A stretch of 64,000 bases of DNA, taken from contig JBOGGT010000134.1 of the NCBI GenBank assembly GCA_050744225.1, forward strand, positions 5,365 to 69,364, read 5' to 3'. The first letter of the stretch is position 1, and the number at the start of each line of letters is the position of its first letter. Both the position numbers and the translations under genes were made by a program. Positions 24,529-32,748 of this stretch are shown in pieces. This DNA is from JAVKSL01 sp050744225 (GTDB taxonomy: Bacteria; Actinomycetota; Acidimicrobiia; Acidimicrobiales; JAJPHD01). The notes below the pieces were generated by a model that did no database searches, was not told the DNA's origin, and worked only from the letters and a program-made list of their open reading frames with translations.

Positions 24529-25773
24529 TCACCCAGATCCGACGAGGTCCGCGGGGGTCAGCTGCTCGTTGAGCAGACGGGCGAAGCGCGCCGGCGAGCC
24601 GCCCACCCAGGCCCGGCACAGCCGGAGTCCCTCCACGTAGCAGGTGATGTAGGCCCGCCAGGTCGGGTCGCACAGGAACTCGACCGCTTTGGCGGCCCGC
24701 GCCCGGGGAACCAGGGTCCAGCTCGCCAGCTCGTCCACCACCACCTCGGGGTCGGCTCCGTCGGAGTGCAGGCGGAAGGCCGCGTTGGCCCGCGCCGCCC
24801 CGAGCGTCTCGCCGGCCTCGGCCACCGCCGCCACCACCTCGGGGTCGTAGGCGATCCCGAGCGGGCGAAGGTGCTCCGCAATCAGCACCTCGGGTCGCCG
24901 GCCCATCACCACCTCCAGGCCCAGGTCGGCCAGGCCCTCCGCCATCAGGCACTGAGGGGTGCCGACAAGGAACACCGCTTCCTCGAACTGGCCACCCCGG
25001 CGCACCAGCCCGACCTCCTTGCGGCAGTGCTCGGTGTGGTGGCCCGGATAGGCCTCGTGCGCCACCAGGTGCGCCAGGGCGCTGGATAGGACCGGCAGGT
25101 CCACGTTCACGGCCACACGGCTGGACAGGTTCCCCAGGTAGTAGTTGAACCCCGCCCAGGGTCGGTCGCACACCAGCTCGAAGCTGACCCGTTCGCCCTC
25201 GGGTAGGCCGAAGATAGCCAGCGTCCGGGCGCGCAGATCCTCCGCCAAGGAGGCGATGGCAGACTCCAGCCGGTCGGGCGGCACCGCCAGGGACTCGCGC
25301 CAGGCGACGTAGCGAGCCGCCACGGGGCCACTGCCCGGCACCACTGCGTCCAGGCGGGCGTGCGCCTCGGCGAAGGCGTCTTCGGGGACCCGGTTGGGGC
25401 GCACGCCGTAGCAAGCCTCCACCTCGTCGGCGTAGCTGAGCCGGGTACCGGCGAGGGATGCGGCGGTGGTGAGCAGGCCCACGAGCTGTGAGTGAAGCCA
25501 GGCGCGGCGCTGGGGGCTCTCGGGGTGGGTGGGGGTGCTGGAGGTTTCTACAGAACCTTCGAGCGATCCGACCGAGTCGAGGGGCTCCCCCGCCTCCAGG
25601 CGCCCCAGCAGCCCCCGCGCCTCCGCGGCCAACCGCTCCGGCGATACCGGCGGCTCCGCCAGGACGCGCCGCGCCAGCGGCGCCGGACCGTAGTAGGCGT
25701 CCACCAGCCCGTCGATGTGCCGGCCCAGCCGCAGGCCCAGCTCGACGTAGCCGCCTACCAGCCCCTCATTCAA
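24529..25773 (-). CDS. DUF885-type putative metallo-carboxypeptidase (414 aa)
   Basis: The zinc-binding motif HEAYPGHH (about residues 230-237) and a downstream Glu in MAEGLADLGLEVVMG identify the DUF885 family, related to gluzincin-type peptidases. Helical throughout, no signal peptide. The TTG start overlaps the stop of the dienelactone hydrolase gene by 8 nt, so it is third in a PPOX - hydrolase - DUF885 operon. Substrate unknown. An alternative, slightly later start cannot be excluded because TTG has no clear ribosome site. Confidence 0.8.
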   Translation of the reverse strand: MNEGLVGGYVELGLRLGRHIDGLVDAYYGPAPLARRVLAEPPVSPERLAAEARGLLGRLEAGEPLDSVGSLEGSVETSSTPTHPESPQRRAWLHSQLVGLLTTAASLAGTRLSYADEVEACYGVRPNRVPEDAFAEAHARLDAVVPGSGPVAARYVAWRESLAVPPDRLESAIASLAEDLRARTLAIFGLPEGERVSFELVCDRPWAGFNYYLGNLSSRVAVNVDLPVLSSALAHLVAHEAYPGHHTEHCRKEVGLVRRGGQFEEAVFLVGTPQCLMAEGLADLGLEVVMGRRPEVLIAEHLRPLGIAYDPEVVAAVAEAGETLGAARANAAFRLHSDGADPEVVVDELASWTLVPRARAAKAVEFLCDPTWRAYITCYVEGLRLCRAWVGGSPARFARLLNEQLTPADLVGSG

Positions 25774-26479
25774 GGGTGCTCCGTAAAAATGCCACCGTGC
25801 GCCCCCAGGCCAGAGCGGACGCCTCAGCCGAGTGCTGGGCCGGGCGAGCGTCGTTAAAGAAGCCGTGGTGAGTGTCGGGATAAATGAAGACCTCCGCCTG
25901 CTTGCCCAGGCCGGTCAGGGCCCGTTCTAGCTCGCGCGCCTTTTCTGGCCCGGCAAAGTCGTCCTCGGCGGCGTAATGGCCCTGGACCGCGGCGGTCATC
26001 GCCGAATAGTCCGGGGCAGCATTCGGCCAGGGAATCAGACCGTAGTAGGGGACAACCGCGGCCACCCGGTCCGGGCGCTGGCAGCCGAGCACCAGCGCCA
26101 GGCCCCCGCCCATGCAATATCCCACAACCCCTACCTTCGGCCCCGCCGAGGGCCGGGCCACCCCGTCCTTCGGCCCCGCCGAGCGCCGGGCCACCTCGTC
26201 TACCGCCCCGCTCATGTCCTTTCCCGCCTGGTCCAGGCGCATGCCCATCATCGCCTTTTGCGCCTCGTCCGGCTCGGCCGCGGTCAGCCCCCGGTACAGG
26301 TCGGGTGCCAGGGCGACAAAGCCTTCCGCTGCAAAGCGGTCGCACACATCTGCTATGTGGGGGACCAGGCCCCACCACTCCTGGATAACCACCACGCCGG
26401 GACCGTCGCCCGAGGCCGGGGTAGCCAAATAGCCCTGGTCGGTCCCGCCATTGCTGGCGAATGTGATCATCTCTCCCAT
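25766..26479 (-). CDS. Dienelactone hydrolase family protein (237 aa)
   Basis: Alpha/beta hydrolase of the carboxymethylenebutenolidase family. The triad is visible: Cys in VGYCMGGGLALVLG, Asp in AAEDDFAGPEK and His in DTHHGFFND. VVVIQEWWGL near residue 30 is characteristic. A near-duplicated segment, RRSAGPKDGVARPSAGPKVG, precedes the nucleophile strand; it is one of the in-frame repeats seen in this genome and lengthens a loop. Start ATG 26479 after GGGGAGG. Members hydrolyse cyclic esters in aromatic degradation, but many have other ester substrates, so the role is open. Confidence 0.88.
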   Translation of the reverse strand: MGEMITFASNGGTDQGYLATPASGDGPGVVVIQEWWGLVPHIADVCDRFAAEGFVALAPDLYRGLTAAEPDEAQKAMMGMRLDQAGKDMSGAVDEVARRSAGPKDGVARPSAGPKVGVVGYCMGGGLALVLGCQRPDRVAAVVPYYGLIPWPNAAPDYSAMTAAVQGHYAAEDDFAGPEKARELERALTGLGKQAEVFIYPDTHHGFFNDARPAQHSAEASALAWGRTVAFLRSTLE

Positions 26480-26508
26480 TCGAGCCTCCCCTTTCTCAGT
26501 AGCTTTAA

Positions 26509-26982
26509 TCAATAGAGGCCCCCGAGTTTGCGGTGATCCCAGGAGACCATCTTTTCCACCTCTATGCGCACCGCTACCCGTTTGGGCGCCGAGCCAATCA
26601 TGGCCTCTCGCGCCGGACCCACCATCGGGCCGGCCGAGCCCGGCCCGGCATAGCGGTCCAGCAGGCGCTCCGCCAGTGCGGCGACCGTCTCGGTGTCCTC
26701 CACTATCACCCCCCGGCCAACCAGCTCGACGCCACGCAGGGTGGAGTAGCTGTCCCCGTCCTCCACCAGCGCGGTGAGGCGCGGGTCCCGGCGCAGGTTG
26801 ACCGCCTTTTGCGCCCGAGCATAGGTCCAAAAAGCCGGCGCCCCCTCCAGCCAGGCGTACCACACCGCCACCAGGTGCGGCCGCCCGCCGGCCCCAATGG
26901 TGGCCACGGTCATCGTGCGAGCGCCGGCGAGGTACTCCTGCGCCTCCTCAGGGCTCATCGACACCTGGTTGCGCCTGCTCAT
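26509..26982 (-). CDS. PPOX/F420-type split-barrel flavoprotein family protein (157 aa)
   Basis: Pyridoxamine 5'-phosphate oxidase-like fold: MTVATIGAGGRPHLVAVWYAWLEGAPAFWTY, then KAVNLRRDPRLTALVEDGD and GVELVGRGVIV. Many actinobacterial proteins of this shape bind F420 or FMN and reduce small molecules. The C-terminus (KRVAVRIEVEKMVSWDHRKL) is also typical. First gene of an operon with the dienelactone hydrolase (29-nt gap) and DUF885 genes. A second ATG eight codons in is an equally good start. Cofactor cannot be decided from sequence. Confidence 0.82.
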   Translation of the reverse strand: MSRRNQVSMSPEEAQEYLAGARTMTVATIGAGGRPHLVAVWYAWLEGAPAFWTYARAQKAVNLRRDPRLTALVEDGDSYSTLRGVELVGRGVIVEDTETVAALAERLLDRYAGPGSAGPMVGPAREAMIGSAPKRVAVRIEVEKMVSWDHRKLGGLY

Positions 26983-27063
26983 GGCGCCACCGACGCGCTC
27001 ATGCCCCCACCGACGCGCTCATGCCCCCACCGAACTGCTCATCGCCCCACCGAACTGCTCATG
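26983..27063. repeat. About four 20-bp tandem repeats between genes
   Basis: Unit of about 20 bp (CTCATGCCCCCACCGACGCG and variants ending GAACTG), about four copies, in the gap between the eIF2B-like gene end and the PPOX gene start. No spacers, so not CRISPR. It probably contains the PPOX operon's upstream region. Confidence 0.8.
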
Positions 27064-27883
27064 ACCCCACCGACCCCAGCGGCCCCAGCAGTTCGGCCAC
27101 CACCGGGCAGTCCGCCCGTCCCAGCGCCTCGGCCAGCGGGACCACCCCCCCCGGCCCGGCAACCTTCCCCCACAGGCCCCCAATCCGTTCCTCTATCAGC
27201 TCCCAGCTCCGATCCCAGGGTTCGCCCGGGTCGTCGTCGAGCCTGAGGGCCAGGGCCTGCCAGAGCCGGCCTGGGAGCACCCGACCAGCCCCGGCAACCA
27301 GCACCACCGGTACCTCCGCCGAGCACGCGACCGCCGCAGCGGCCCACGACCCCGCAGCCGCCACCACCCCTGAGTCGCCGAGAGCGAGCGCCTCCACCAG
27401 GACCACGTCGGCCGCGGCCACAGCCTGGGCCAGGCCGGAGGCCGGCACCTCGATCACCTCGGACCCGGCGCTGTGCAGCCGCCTCACCAAACCATCAGCC
27501 TCACATTCAGGGTCATAGCTCATCACCGCCAGGTCGCCCCTGCGCAGGACCGCGGACCCAGCCAGCTCGGGCCACCCGATCAGCACCACCGCGGCCGACT
27601 CTCCCAGCTCGTCGGCGAGCAGTCGAGCAGTCGGATCACGGTCCAGCTCGTCCACCACCGCCCAGCACTCGGCCGCCGGGTCCACCGAAGCCAGGACCCG
27701 CGACGCCAGCCACCACATCGGGCCCACCTGGGGATGGCGGCCCACCAGCCTCTTGCAGGCGGTGACCATCGCGGCGGGATCGCCCGCCAGGCCCGCCAGA
27801 GCGGCGGCAGCCTCGCTCACCAGCGAGGAGGGGGGCGCACCGCCAGCCCTGGCCACGTAGCGCAGACGCTCGATGGGGTGCAC
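27059..27883 (-). CDS. eIF2B alpha/beta/delta-like protein (274 aa)
   Basis: Resembles the eIF2B / MtnA / ribose-1,5-bisphosphate isomerase superfamily: an N-terminal helical part (PIERLRYVARAGG, AAAALAGLAGDPAAMVTACKRLV) and a Rossmann-like C-terminal half (AAVVLIGWPELAGSAVL, GSEVIEVPASGL, ADVVLVEALALGDSGVVAAAGSW, ACSAEVPVVLVAGAGRVL). The GDSG-type turn and late alternating strands match the family's substrate region, but the MtnA catalytic Cys/Asp pair is not evident, so enzymatic activity is uncertain. Start chosen at GTG 27883, since TAGGCT ends 7 nt upstream; a longer frame runs through a palindrome. Confidence 0.65.
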   Translation of the reverse strand: MHPIERLRYVARAGGAPPSSLVSEAAAALAGLAGDPAAMVTACKRLVGRHPQVGPMWWLASRVLASVDPAAECWAVVDELDRDPTARLLADELGESAAVVLIGWPELAGSAVLRRGDLAVMSYDPECEADGLVRRLHSAGSEVIEVPASGLAQAVAAADVVLVEALALGDSGVVAAAGSWAAAAVACSAEVPVVLVAGAGRVLPGRLWQALALRLDDDPGEPWDRSWELIEERIGGLWGKVAGPGGVVPLAEALGRADCPVVAELLGPLGSVGS

Positions 27884-27901
27884 CGCTGCGAGCCTAACCG
27901 G

Positions 27902-27954
27902 CCGATCTTGGCACCCTGAAGACATCCTGGATGACTTCAGGGTGCCAAGATCGG
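27902..27954 (-). terminator. Perfect palindrome after fumC, terminator-like
   Basis: Arms 27902-27921 and 27935-27954, 20 bp without mismatch, 13-nt loop. It sits 79 nt after the fumC stop and just before the promoter box of the next leftward gene. Confidence 0.7.
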
Positions 27955-28032
27955 GCAGAGTCCGGCACCAGAGCCCGGCGGGGGCGCACTGAGCGGGGGT
28001 GGGCGCTGGTCGAGGGGCAGCACTGGGCCAAA

Positions 28033-29415
28033 TTAATATAAAATCCCGCCCCGGGTCATAGCCAGGGTGTCCAGCGCCCGGTCCACCTCTGACTCAGAGA
28101 GCAGGCCCCTCTCCAGCACTACCGCCCTCAAGGTCTTTCCGGAAGTTGCCGCGGCCTTGACCACCTCGGCGGCGGCCTCGTAGCCGATCCACGGGTTGAG
28201 GGCGGTGGCCAGCGCCGGCGAGGAAGCCGCGTAGGCCGCGCAGCGCTCCACCTCGGCCTCGATCCCCGCCACGCAGCGGTCGGCCAGCGCCCGCGCCGCC
28301 CCGGTGAGCAGACGGATCGACTCGCACAGGTTGGCAGCGATGACCGGCGCCATCAGGTTCAGCTCGAGGGTGCCCGCCGCCCCCCCGAAAGCGACCGCCG
28401 CGTCGTTGCCGATCACCTGGGCCACCACCTGGCAGACCGCCTCGGGCACGACCGGGTTCACCTTGCCGGGCATGATCGACGACCCCGGTTGCAGCTCAGG
28501 CAGGCGGATCTCGCCCAGCCCGCAGCGCGGCCCGCTGCCCATCAGGCGCAGGTCGTTGGCCACCTTATAGAGAGCAATTGAGCACCCGCGCAGCCCAGCC
28601 GACGCTTCCACCAGCGCATCGCGCGCCCCCGCGGTGGCGAAGTGATCCCGCGACTCGGTCAGCGCCAAGCCGAGGCGCTCGGACAGATCGGCGATCACCG
28701 CGCGGGCAAAGCCCGGCGGCGCGTTCAGCCCGGTGCCGACCGCCGTGCCCCCCAAGGGGAGCTCGCACAGGCGCCCCATCAGGCCCTCCAGCAGCTCAAC
28801 GCAGCGTCGGATCTGTGCGGTGTAACCCCCGAACTCCTGGCCGAGGGTCACCGGGGTGGCGTCCATCAGGTGCGTCCTGCCCGCCTTGACCACCCCGGCA
28901 AAGGCCGCCGCCCGCTCCCCCAGGGCCTCGGCGAGGTGCTCCAGCGCCGGGACCAGCTCCTTGGCGATCCCCTGGGCGGCGGCGAGGTGGATCGCGCTCG
29001 GGAACACATCGTTGGAGGACTGCGAGGCGTTGGGTTCGTTGTTCGGGCGGATCTCGGTTCCCAGGCGCTCGCCGGCCAGGTTGGCCAGCACCTCGTTCAT
29101 GTTCATGTTGGTGGAGGTCCCCGACCCGGTCTGGAACACGTCGACCGGGAACTGCCCGGCGTGGCGCCCCTCGGCGACCTCCCCGGCCGCAGCGACCAGG
29201 GCAGCGGCCACTCCTGGGTCGATGACACCGAGAGAGGCGTTGGCGCGGGCGGCGGCGGCTTTGATCTGGGCGAGCGCGCAGATCAGCTCGGGGTCCATAC
29301 CTCGGCCCGAGATGGACAGGTTCTCCACCGCGCGCTGGGTCTGTGCCCCCCAGCGAGCGGTGGCAGGGACGCCCACCTCCCCCATCGAGTCGTGTTCGAT
29401 CCGGAGCGCTTCCAT
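28033..29415 (-). CDS. fumC: Class II fumarate hydratase (460 aa)
   Basis: Interconverts fumarate and L-malate in the citric acid cycle; soluble homotetramer, no iron-sulfur cluster. Signatures: TGSGTSTNMNMNEVLAN, SSNDVFPSAIHLAA, RTHLMDATPVTLGQEFGGY and the superfamily signature GSSIMPGKVNPV. Length is as expected for the class. The ATG start has TACCTT ending 8 nt upstream and no ribosome site, so the mRNA is probably leaderless. Monogenic, followed by a palindrome. An aspartase or argininosuccinate lyase assignment is less likely because the fumarase-specific NMNMNEV and THLMDATPVT stretches are intact. Confidence 0.95.
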   Translation of the reverse strand: MEALRIEHDSMGEVGVPATARWGAQTQRAVENLSISGRGMDPELICALAQIKAAAARANASLGVIDPGVAAALVAAAGEVAEGRHAGQFPVDVFQTGSGTSTNMNMNEVLANLAGERLGTEIRPNNEPNASQSSNDVFPSAIHLAAAQGIAKELVPALEHLAEALGERAAAFAGVVKAGRTHLMDATPVTLGQEFGGYTAQIRRCVELLEGLMGRLCELPLGGTAVGTGLNAPPGFARAVIADLSERLGLALTESRDHFATAGARDALVEASAGLRGCSIALYKVANDLRLMGSGPRCGLGEIRLPELQPGSSIMPGKVNPVVPEAVCQVVAQVIGNDAAVAFGGAAGTLELNLMAPVIAANLCESIRLLTGAARALADRCVAGIEAEVERCAAYAASSPALATALNPWIGYEAAAEVVKAAATSGKTLRAVVLERGLLSESEVDRALDTLAMTRGGILY

Positions 29416-29530
29416 GCTTGTCCAAGGTAGGTTATCGCAACATTAGTGGGCCACCGGTCCGTCAGATTTTGTGAGGTTTCTTGGCCATACCCTTGCGCAA
29501 AGGACGCAAATGGTTTAGGTTGTCGCCCTA

Positions 29531-30745
29531 GTGACCTTCCGATCTTGCTTCTCGGGGGCGCGAGCGTACGCAAACCGGTTTCAGCCGCAAAGGTGGGGCC
29601 TGGCGGCGGCGCTGGTGGCCACAGTCCTTCTTTCTCCGCTGGCGAGCAACGCCGTACCCGCCGGCGCCACCAGCCTGGCGTCGGCCCAGGCCCAGGCCGC
29701 CCAGCTGGAGAGCGAGATCAGCGCCGAACAATCCCGGGTCGACTCGCTCTCCCAGGCCTATGACGCCGCCCAGATCAAGGTGACCGCCCTGAACGCCCAG
29801 GTCACCGCGGCCAAGGCCTCCCTGGCCAAGATGACCGCCAACGTCGCGGGCATCACCACCAAACTGCGCGCCCAGGCAATCCAGTCGTGGGTCAACCAGG
29901 GCAGCGGCAGCTCGTTGCAGGCCCTGCTGGAGGGCAACGCCTCCCAGCTCATGGTGCGACAGCAGTTCATCAACTCGGTGGGCGACAACGAGCAGAACAC
30001 CGTCGATGCGCTCAACATCGCCGAGCGGGCCGAGCACGCCAAACAGGAGTCGCTCACGAAAGCCCAGGCTGCGGCGAACGCGGAGTTCAACACCGTCGCC
30101 TCTGACAAGAGCGCGGCAATCAACGAGACCGCCGCCTACCAGAACACTCTGGCTCAGGTACACGGTCAGATCGCCACCCTGGTAGCCCAGATCCAGGCCG
30201 AGCAGCAGGCCAAGCGCCAGGCGGCGGCGCAAGCGGCGGCCAACCAGCTCGCCGCGCAGCAGGCGCAGCAGGCGCAGCAGGCGCAGGCGCAGGCCACAGC
30301 GGCCGCTGCACCCCTGGGGAGTTCCGGCGGCGGCGGCCTGCCGACAGTCTCGGGATCCTCGGGTCCGCCACCTCCCCCCGGTGGCGGTGCGTCCACTGCG
30401 GTATCGGTGGCGCTTGCCCAACTGGGGACCCCGTATGTGTGGGGCGGCGCGTCCCCGGGAGGATTTGACTGCTCTGGGCTGGTCCTTTACGCCTGGGGCC
30501 AGGCCGGGGTGAGCCTGCCCCACTACACCGGCTCCCAGTACGCCGACACCACCCAGGTCCCCCTCGCCGATGCCCAGCCTGGCGACCTGGTGTTCTACTA
30601 CGTGCCCGGTGAGGCCAATCCTGGCCACGTCGCCCTCTACATCGGCGGTGGACAGGTGGTCTCGGCGAATGAGACCGGGACCAACGTGCAGACCCAGTCG
30701 ATCTACTACGACGGCAACATCATGGGGGTTGGCCGGGTGAGCTGA
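29531..30745 (+). CDS. Secreted NlpC/P60 endopeptidase with coiled-coil (404 aa)
   Basis: Peptidoglycan hydrolase expected to cut stem peptides outside the cell. A signal peptide occupies about residues 15-47 (LAAALVATVLLSPL, cleavage near AGA). A long Gln/Ala-rich coiled-coil (about 48-255) is followed by a Pro/Gly linker and the NlpC/P60 domain (about 295-404) with the nucleophile Cys314 in GGFDCSGLVLYAW, the catalytic His366 in NPGHVALYIG and a polar third residue downstream. GTG start; TAGGTT about 10 nt upstream. The catalytic domain is strongly similar to that of the next gene, suggesting tandem duplication. Confidence 0.92.
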   Translation: MTFRSCFSGARAYANRFQPQRWGLAAALVATVLLSPLASNAVPAGATSLASAQAQAAQLESEISAEQSRVDSLSQAYDAAQIKVTALNAQVTAAKASLAKMTANVAGITTKLRAQAIQSWVNQGSGSSLQALLEGNASQLMVRQQFINSVGDNEQNTVDALNIAERAEHAKQESLTKAQAAANAEFNTVASDKSAAINETAAYQNTLAQVHGQIATLVAQIQAEQQAKRQAAAQAAANQLAAQQAQQAQQAQAQATAAAAPLGSSGGGGLPTVSGSSGPPPPPGGGASTAVSVALAQLGTPYVWGGASPGGFDCSGLVLYAWGQAGVSLPHYTGSQYADTTQVPLADAQPGDLVFYYVPGEANPGHVALYIGGGQVVSANETGTNVQTQSIYYDGNIMGVGRVS

Positions 30746-30748
30746 GCT

Positions 30749-30835
30749 TGACAGCATGAGCTTGAAAGCACGGTAGGACCTGGCGCGAAGCGGGAGAGCG
30801 CCAGCTTGGAAGCCAGGGATCTCAATGGGGGGCCT
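30749..30835 (+). promoter_or_regulatory. Structured leader before the CWB2-NlpC gene
   Basis: The 90-nt gap between the two hydrolase genes holds a stem CTGGCGC / GCGCCAG (30780-30786 / 30798-30804) and nearby short repeats (CTTGAAAGC, CTTGGAAGCC). It could be a terminator for the first gene or a leader RNA; I could not match it to a known riboswitch. Confidence 0.3.
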
Positions 30836-32713
30836 GTGAGCCAGCAGTCGAAAAAGTTCAAACGAAGCTTGCGCTTCAGGCAGATGAGCAGGGGGACCCT
30901 GGTCGCGGTGCTGGCCGGGGGGACCGCTGCTACGGCTGGCCTGGCCGCTCTGGCCGAGACGGTGGCCGCTTCGCCCACCTTGTCCCTCGGGCGAATCTCC
31001 GGTGCGGACCGATTCGCCACCGCGGTGGACATCGCCAAAGCCACCTATGGCGGCTCCTCTGGGGCCACGCCCGACCTGCCCACCGTGCTCATGGCGACAG
31101 GGACCAACTTTCCCGACGCCCTGGCCGCCACCTACCTGGCCGGCGAGATGAAGACCTCCATCTTGTTGGCCAACCCCGATTCGCTCCCTTCGGCGACGCG
31201 CGCCGGCCTGGTCGCCTTCCATACCACCACCGTCGACCTGATCGGCGGGCCCGCGGCGGTGGACAACTCGGTGGTATCGGACCTGACCGCGATGGGGATA
31301 ACGGTGAAGCGGATCTTCAACCAGGACGGCTGCACAACTACCTGCAGCCGCTTTGACACCATGGATTCTGTGGACACCATGGCCGGGACCACCCCGGGCA
31401 CTTCCACCGGGCCCAACTCGAATGTTGGTCTTCCCGTCGCCAACCAGCGCACCGCGATACTGGCTACCGGGGACAACTTTCCCGATGCCCTGGCCGCGGG
31501 CCCGATGGCGGTCGGCGACCACTTCCCGATCATCCTGACCGCCGGAACGCCGGCGACGATGTCGCCCCAGGCGTTGGCGGTGATCCACCAGGACCAGATC
31601 AATCACCTGATCGTGGTGGGCGGCGCAGCGGCAATCAACCCCTCCCAGTACAAGAACCTGGCGGGGATCACCGTTGACACCGACGCCACCCAAGGGGCGA
31701 ACCGCTCCCAGACCTCCGAGCTGTTGGCCCTCGACGAGGTGGCCAACTACGGGATGTCCGATACCGCGCTGAACATCGCCAACGGCTTCGACCCGAGCTT
31801 CAACGGGATCACAGGCGTGCCCGCCAGCCAGCAGCCTTCCAATGCGATCAACCTCGGAGCGGTCAGCCTGGGTGGCGGCCAGCGCCCCTCCCCCTCGGCC
31901 GGCGCAAGGGCGAAGGCAGCCAATGGCCCAGCTGTTGCGCCGGGCTCGACCCCCGCTGTTGCGCCCGCAGGCACCTCGACAAATGCTGGTGCATTGAGTG
32001 ACCTACTCGGCACCATCAACCTGCGCAGCGGCACCACCCAAAACCCTGGCCTGGTGGGCTTCACCCCCGATGCCCTGGCCGGGGCGGTGCTGGGTGGCAC
32101 CGGTGCCCCCCTCGCCCCCACCCTGATCACCGACAGCCCGACCAACCCGGGCTACGTGGTCGACTTTGTCAAGGCCGAGTCCTCCAGCCTGGTACAGGGC
32201 GACGTGTTCGGCGGGACCTCTGCGGTGAGCCCAGCGGCCATGGCACAGGTCCTCGCCGCTGCGCCCGGTTCCGCTGCCTCCAGCGCGGCTGCCCTCGGAG
32301 AACGTACCCCTGCCACTCCCGGGGGTCCCGGGGCGTCGTTGGCCGCTCCCTCCGGCGGATCGGCTGCGGTGACCGCCGCGCTCGCTCAGCAGGGGATACC
32401 TTATGTCTACGGGGGATCGAGCCCTGGTGGCTTCGACTGCTCCGGACTGGTCATGTACGCCTGGGCAGCGGCCGGGGTGAGCCTCCCGCACAACTCGGTG
32501 TCTCAGTACGAGGACACCACACAGGTACCCTTGGCTGGGCTGGCGCCTGGTGACCTGGTCTTCTACGACGAGCCCGGCGGGCCGAACCCAGGGCACGTCG
32601 CCATGTACATCGGTGGGGGCCAAGTGGTTGCGGCCGACACCACCGGGACCACGGTCAGGGTCGAGTCGATGTACGTCGACGGGGTCCCGACGGGCTACGG
32701 GCAGGTCTCTTGA
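30836..32713 (+). CDS. CWB2-anchored NlpC/P60 endopeptidase (625 aa)
   Basis: Modular surface hydrolase. After a basic N-terminus and signal segment (residues 20-45: GTLVAVLAGGTAATAGLAAL) come three CWB2 wall-binding units (about 50-320 and 400-470) shown by ADRFATAVDIAKATYG, NFPDALAATYLAGEM, NFPDALAAGPMAVGD and HLIVVGGAAAINP, then a linker and a C-terminal NlpC/P60 domain (about 518-625) with Cys535 in GGFDCSGLVMYAW and His587 in NPGHVAMYIG. The second half of the CWB2 region is interrupted by a low-complexity Pro/Ala segment. Start taken at GTG 30836; an in-frame TTG ten codons upstream is possible. It should be retained on secondary wall polymer and cut stem peptides there. Confidence 0.9.
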   Translation: MSQQSKKFKRSLRFRQMSRGTLVAVLAGGTAATAGLAALAETVAASPTLSLGRISGADRFATAVDIAKATYGGSSGATPDLPTVLMATGTNFPDALAATYLAGEMKTSILLANPDSLPSATRAGLVAFHTTTVDLIGGPAAVDNSVVSDLTAMGITVKRIFNQDGCTTTCSRFDTMDSVDTMAGTTPGTSTGPNSNVGLPVANQRTAILATGDNFPDALAAGPMAVGDHFPIILTAGTPATMSPQALAVIHQDQINHLIVVGGAAAINPSQYKNLAGITVDTDATQGANRSQTSELLALDEVANYGMSDTALNIANGFDPSFNGITGVPASQQPSNAINLGAVSLGGGQRPSPSAGARAKAANGPAVAPGSTPAVAPAGTSTNAGALSDLLGTINLRSGTTQNPGLVGFTPDALAGAVLGGTGAPLAPTLITDSPTNPGYVVDFVKAESSSLVQGDVFGGTSAVSPAAMAQVLAAAPGSAASSAAALGERTPATPGGPGASLAAPSGGSAAVTAALAQQGIPYVYGGSSPGGFDCSGLVMYAWAAAGVSLPHNSVSQYEDTTQVPLAGLAPGDLVFYDEPGGPNPGHVAMYIGGGQVVAADTTGTTVRVESMYVDGVPTGYGQVS

Positions 32714-32748
32714 CCGCCGCTGATTGCTCGGCTCCTTAGGGGCCTGCG

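Noticed and set aside
30749..30835. Riboswitch before the CWB2-NlpC gene
   Set aside because: I compared it with c-di-AMP and c-di-GMP riboswitch consensus elements from memory and found no convincing match; kept only as an unnamed structured leader.
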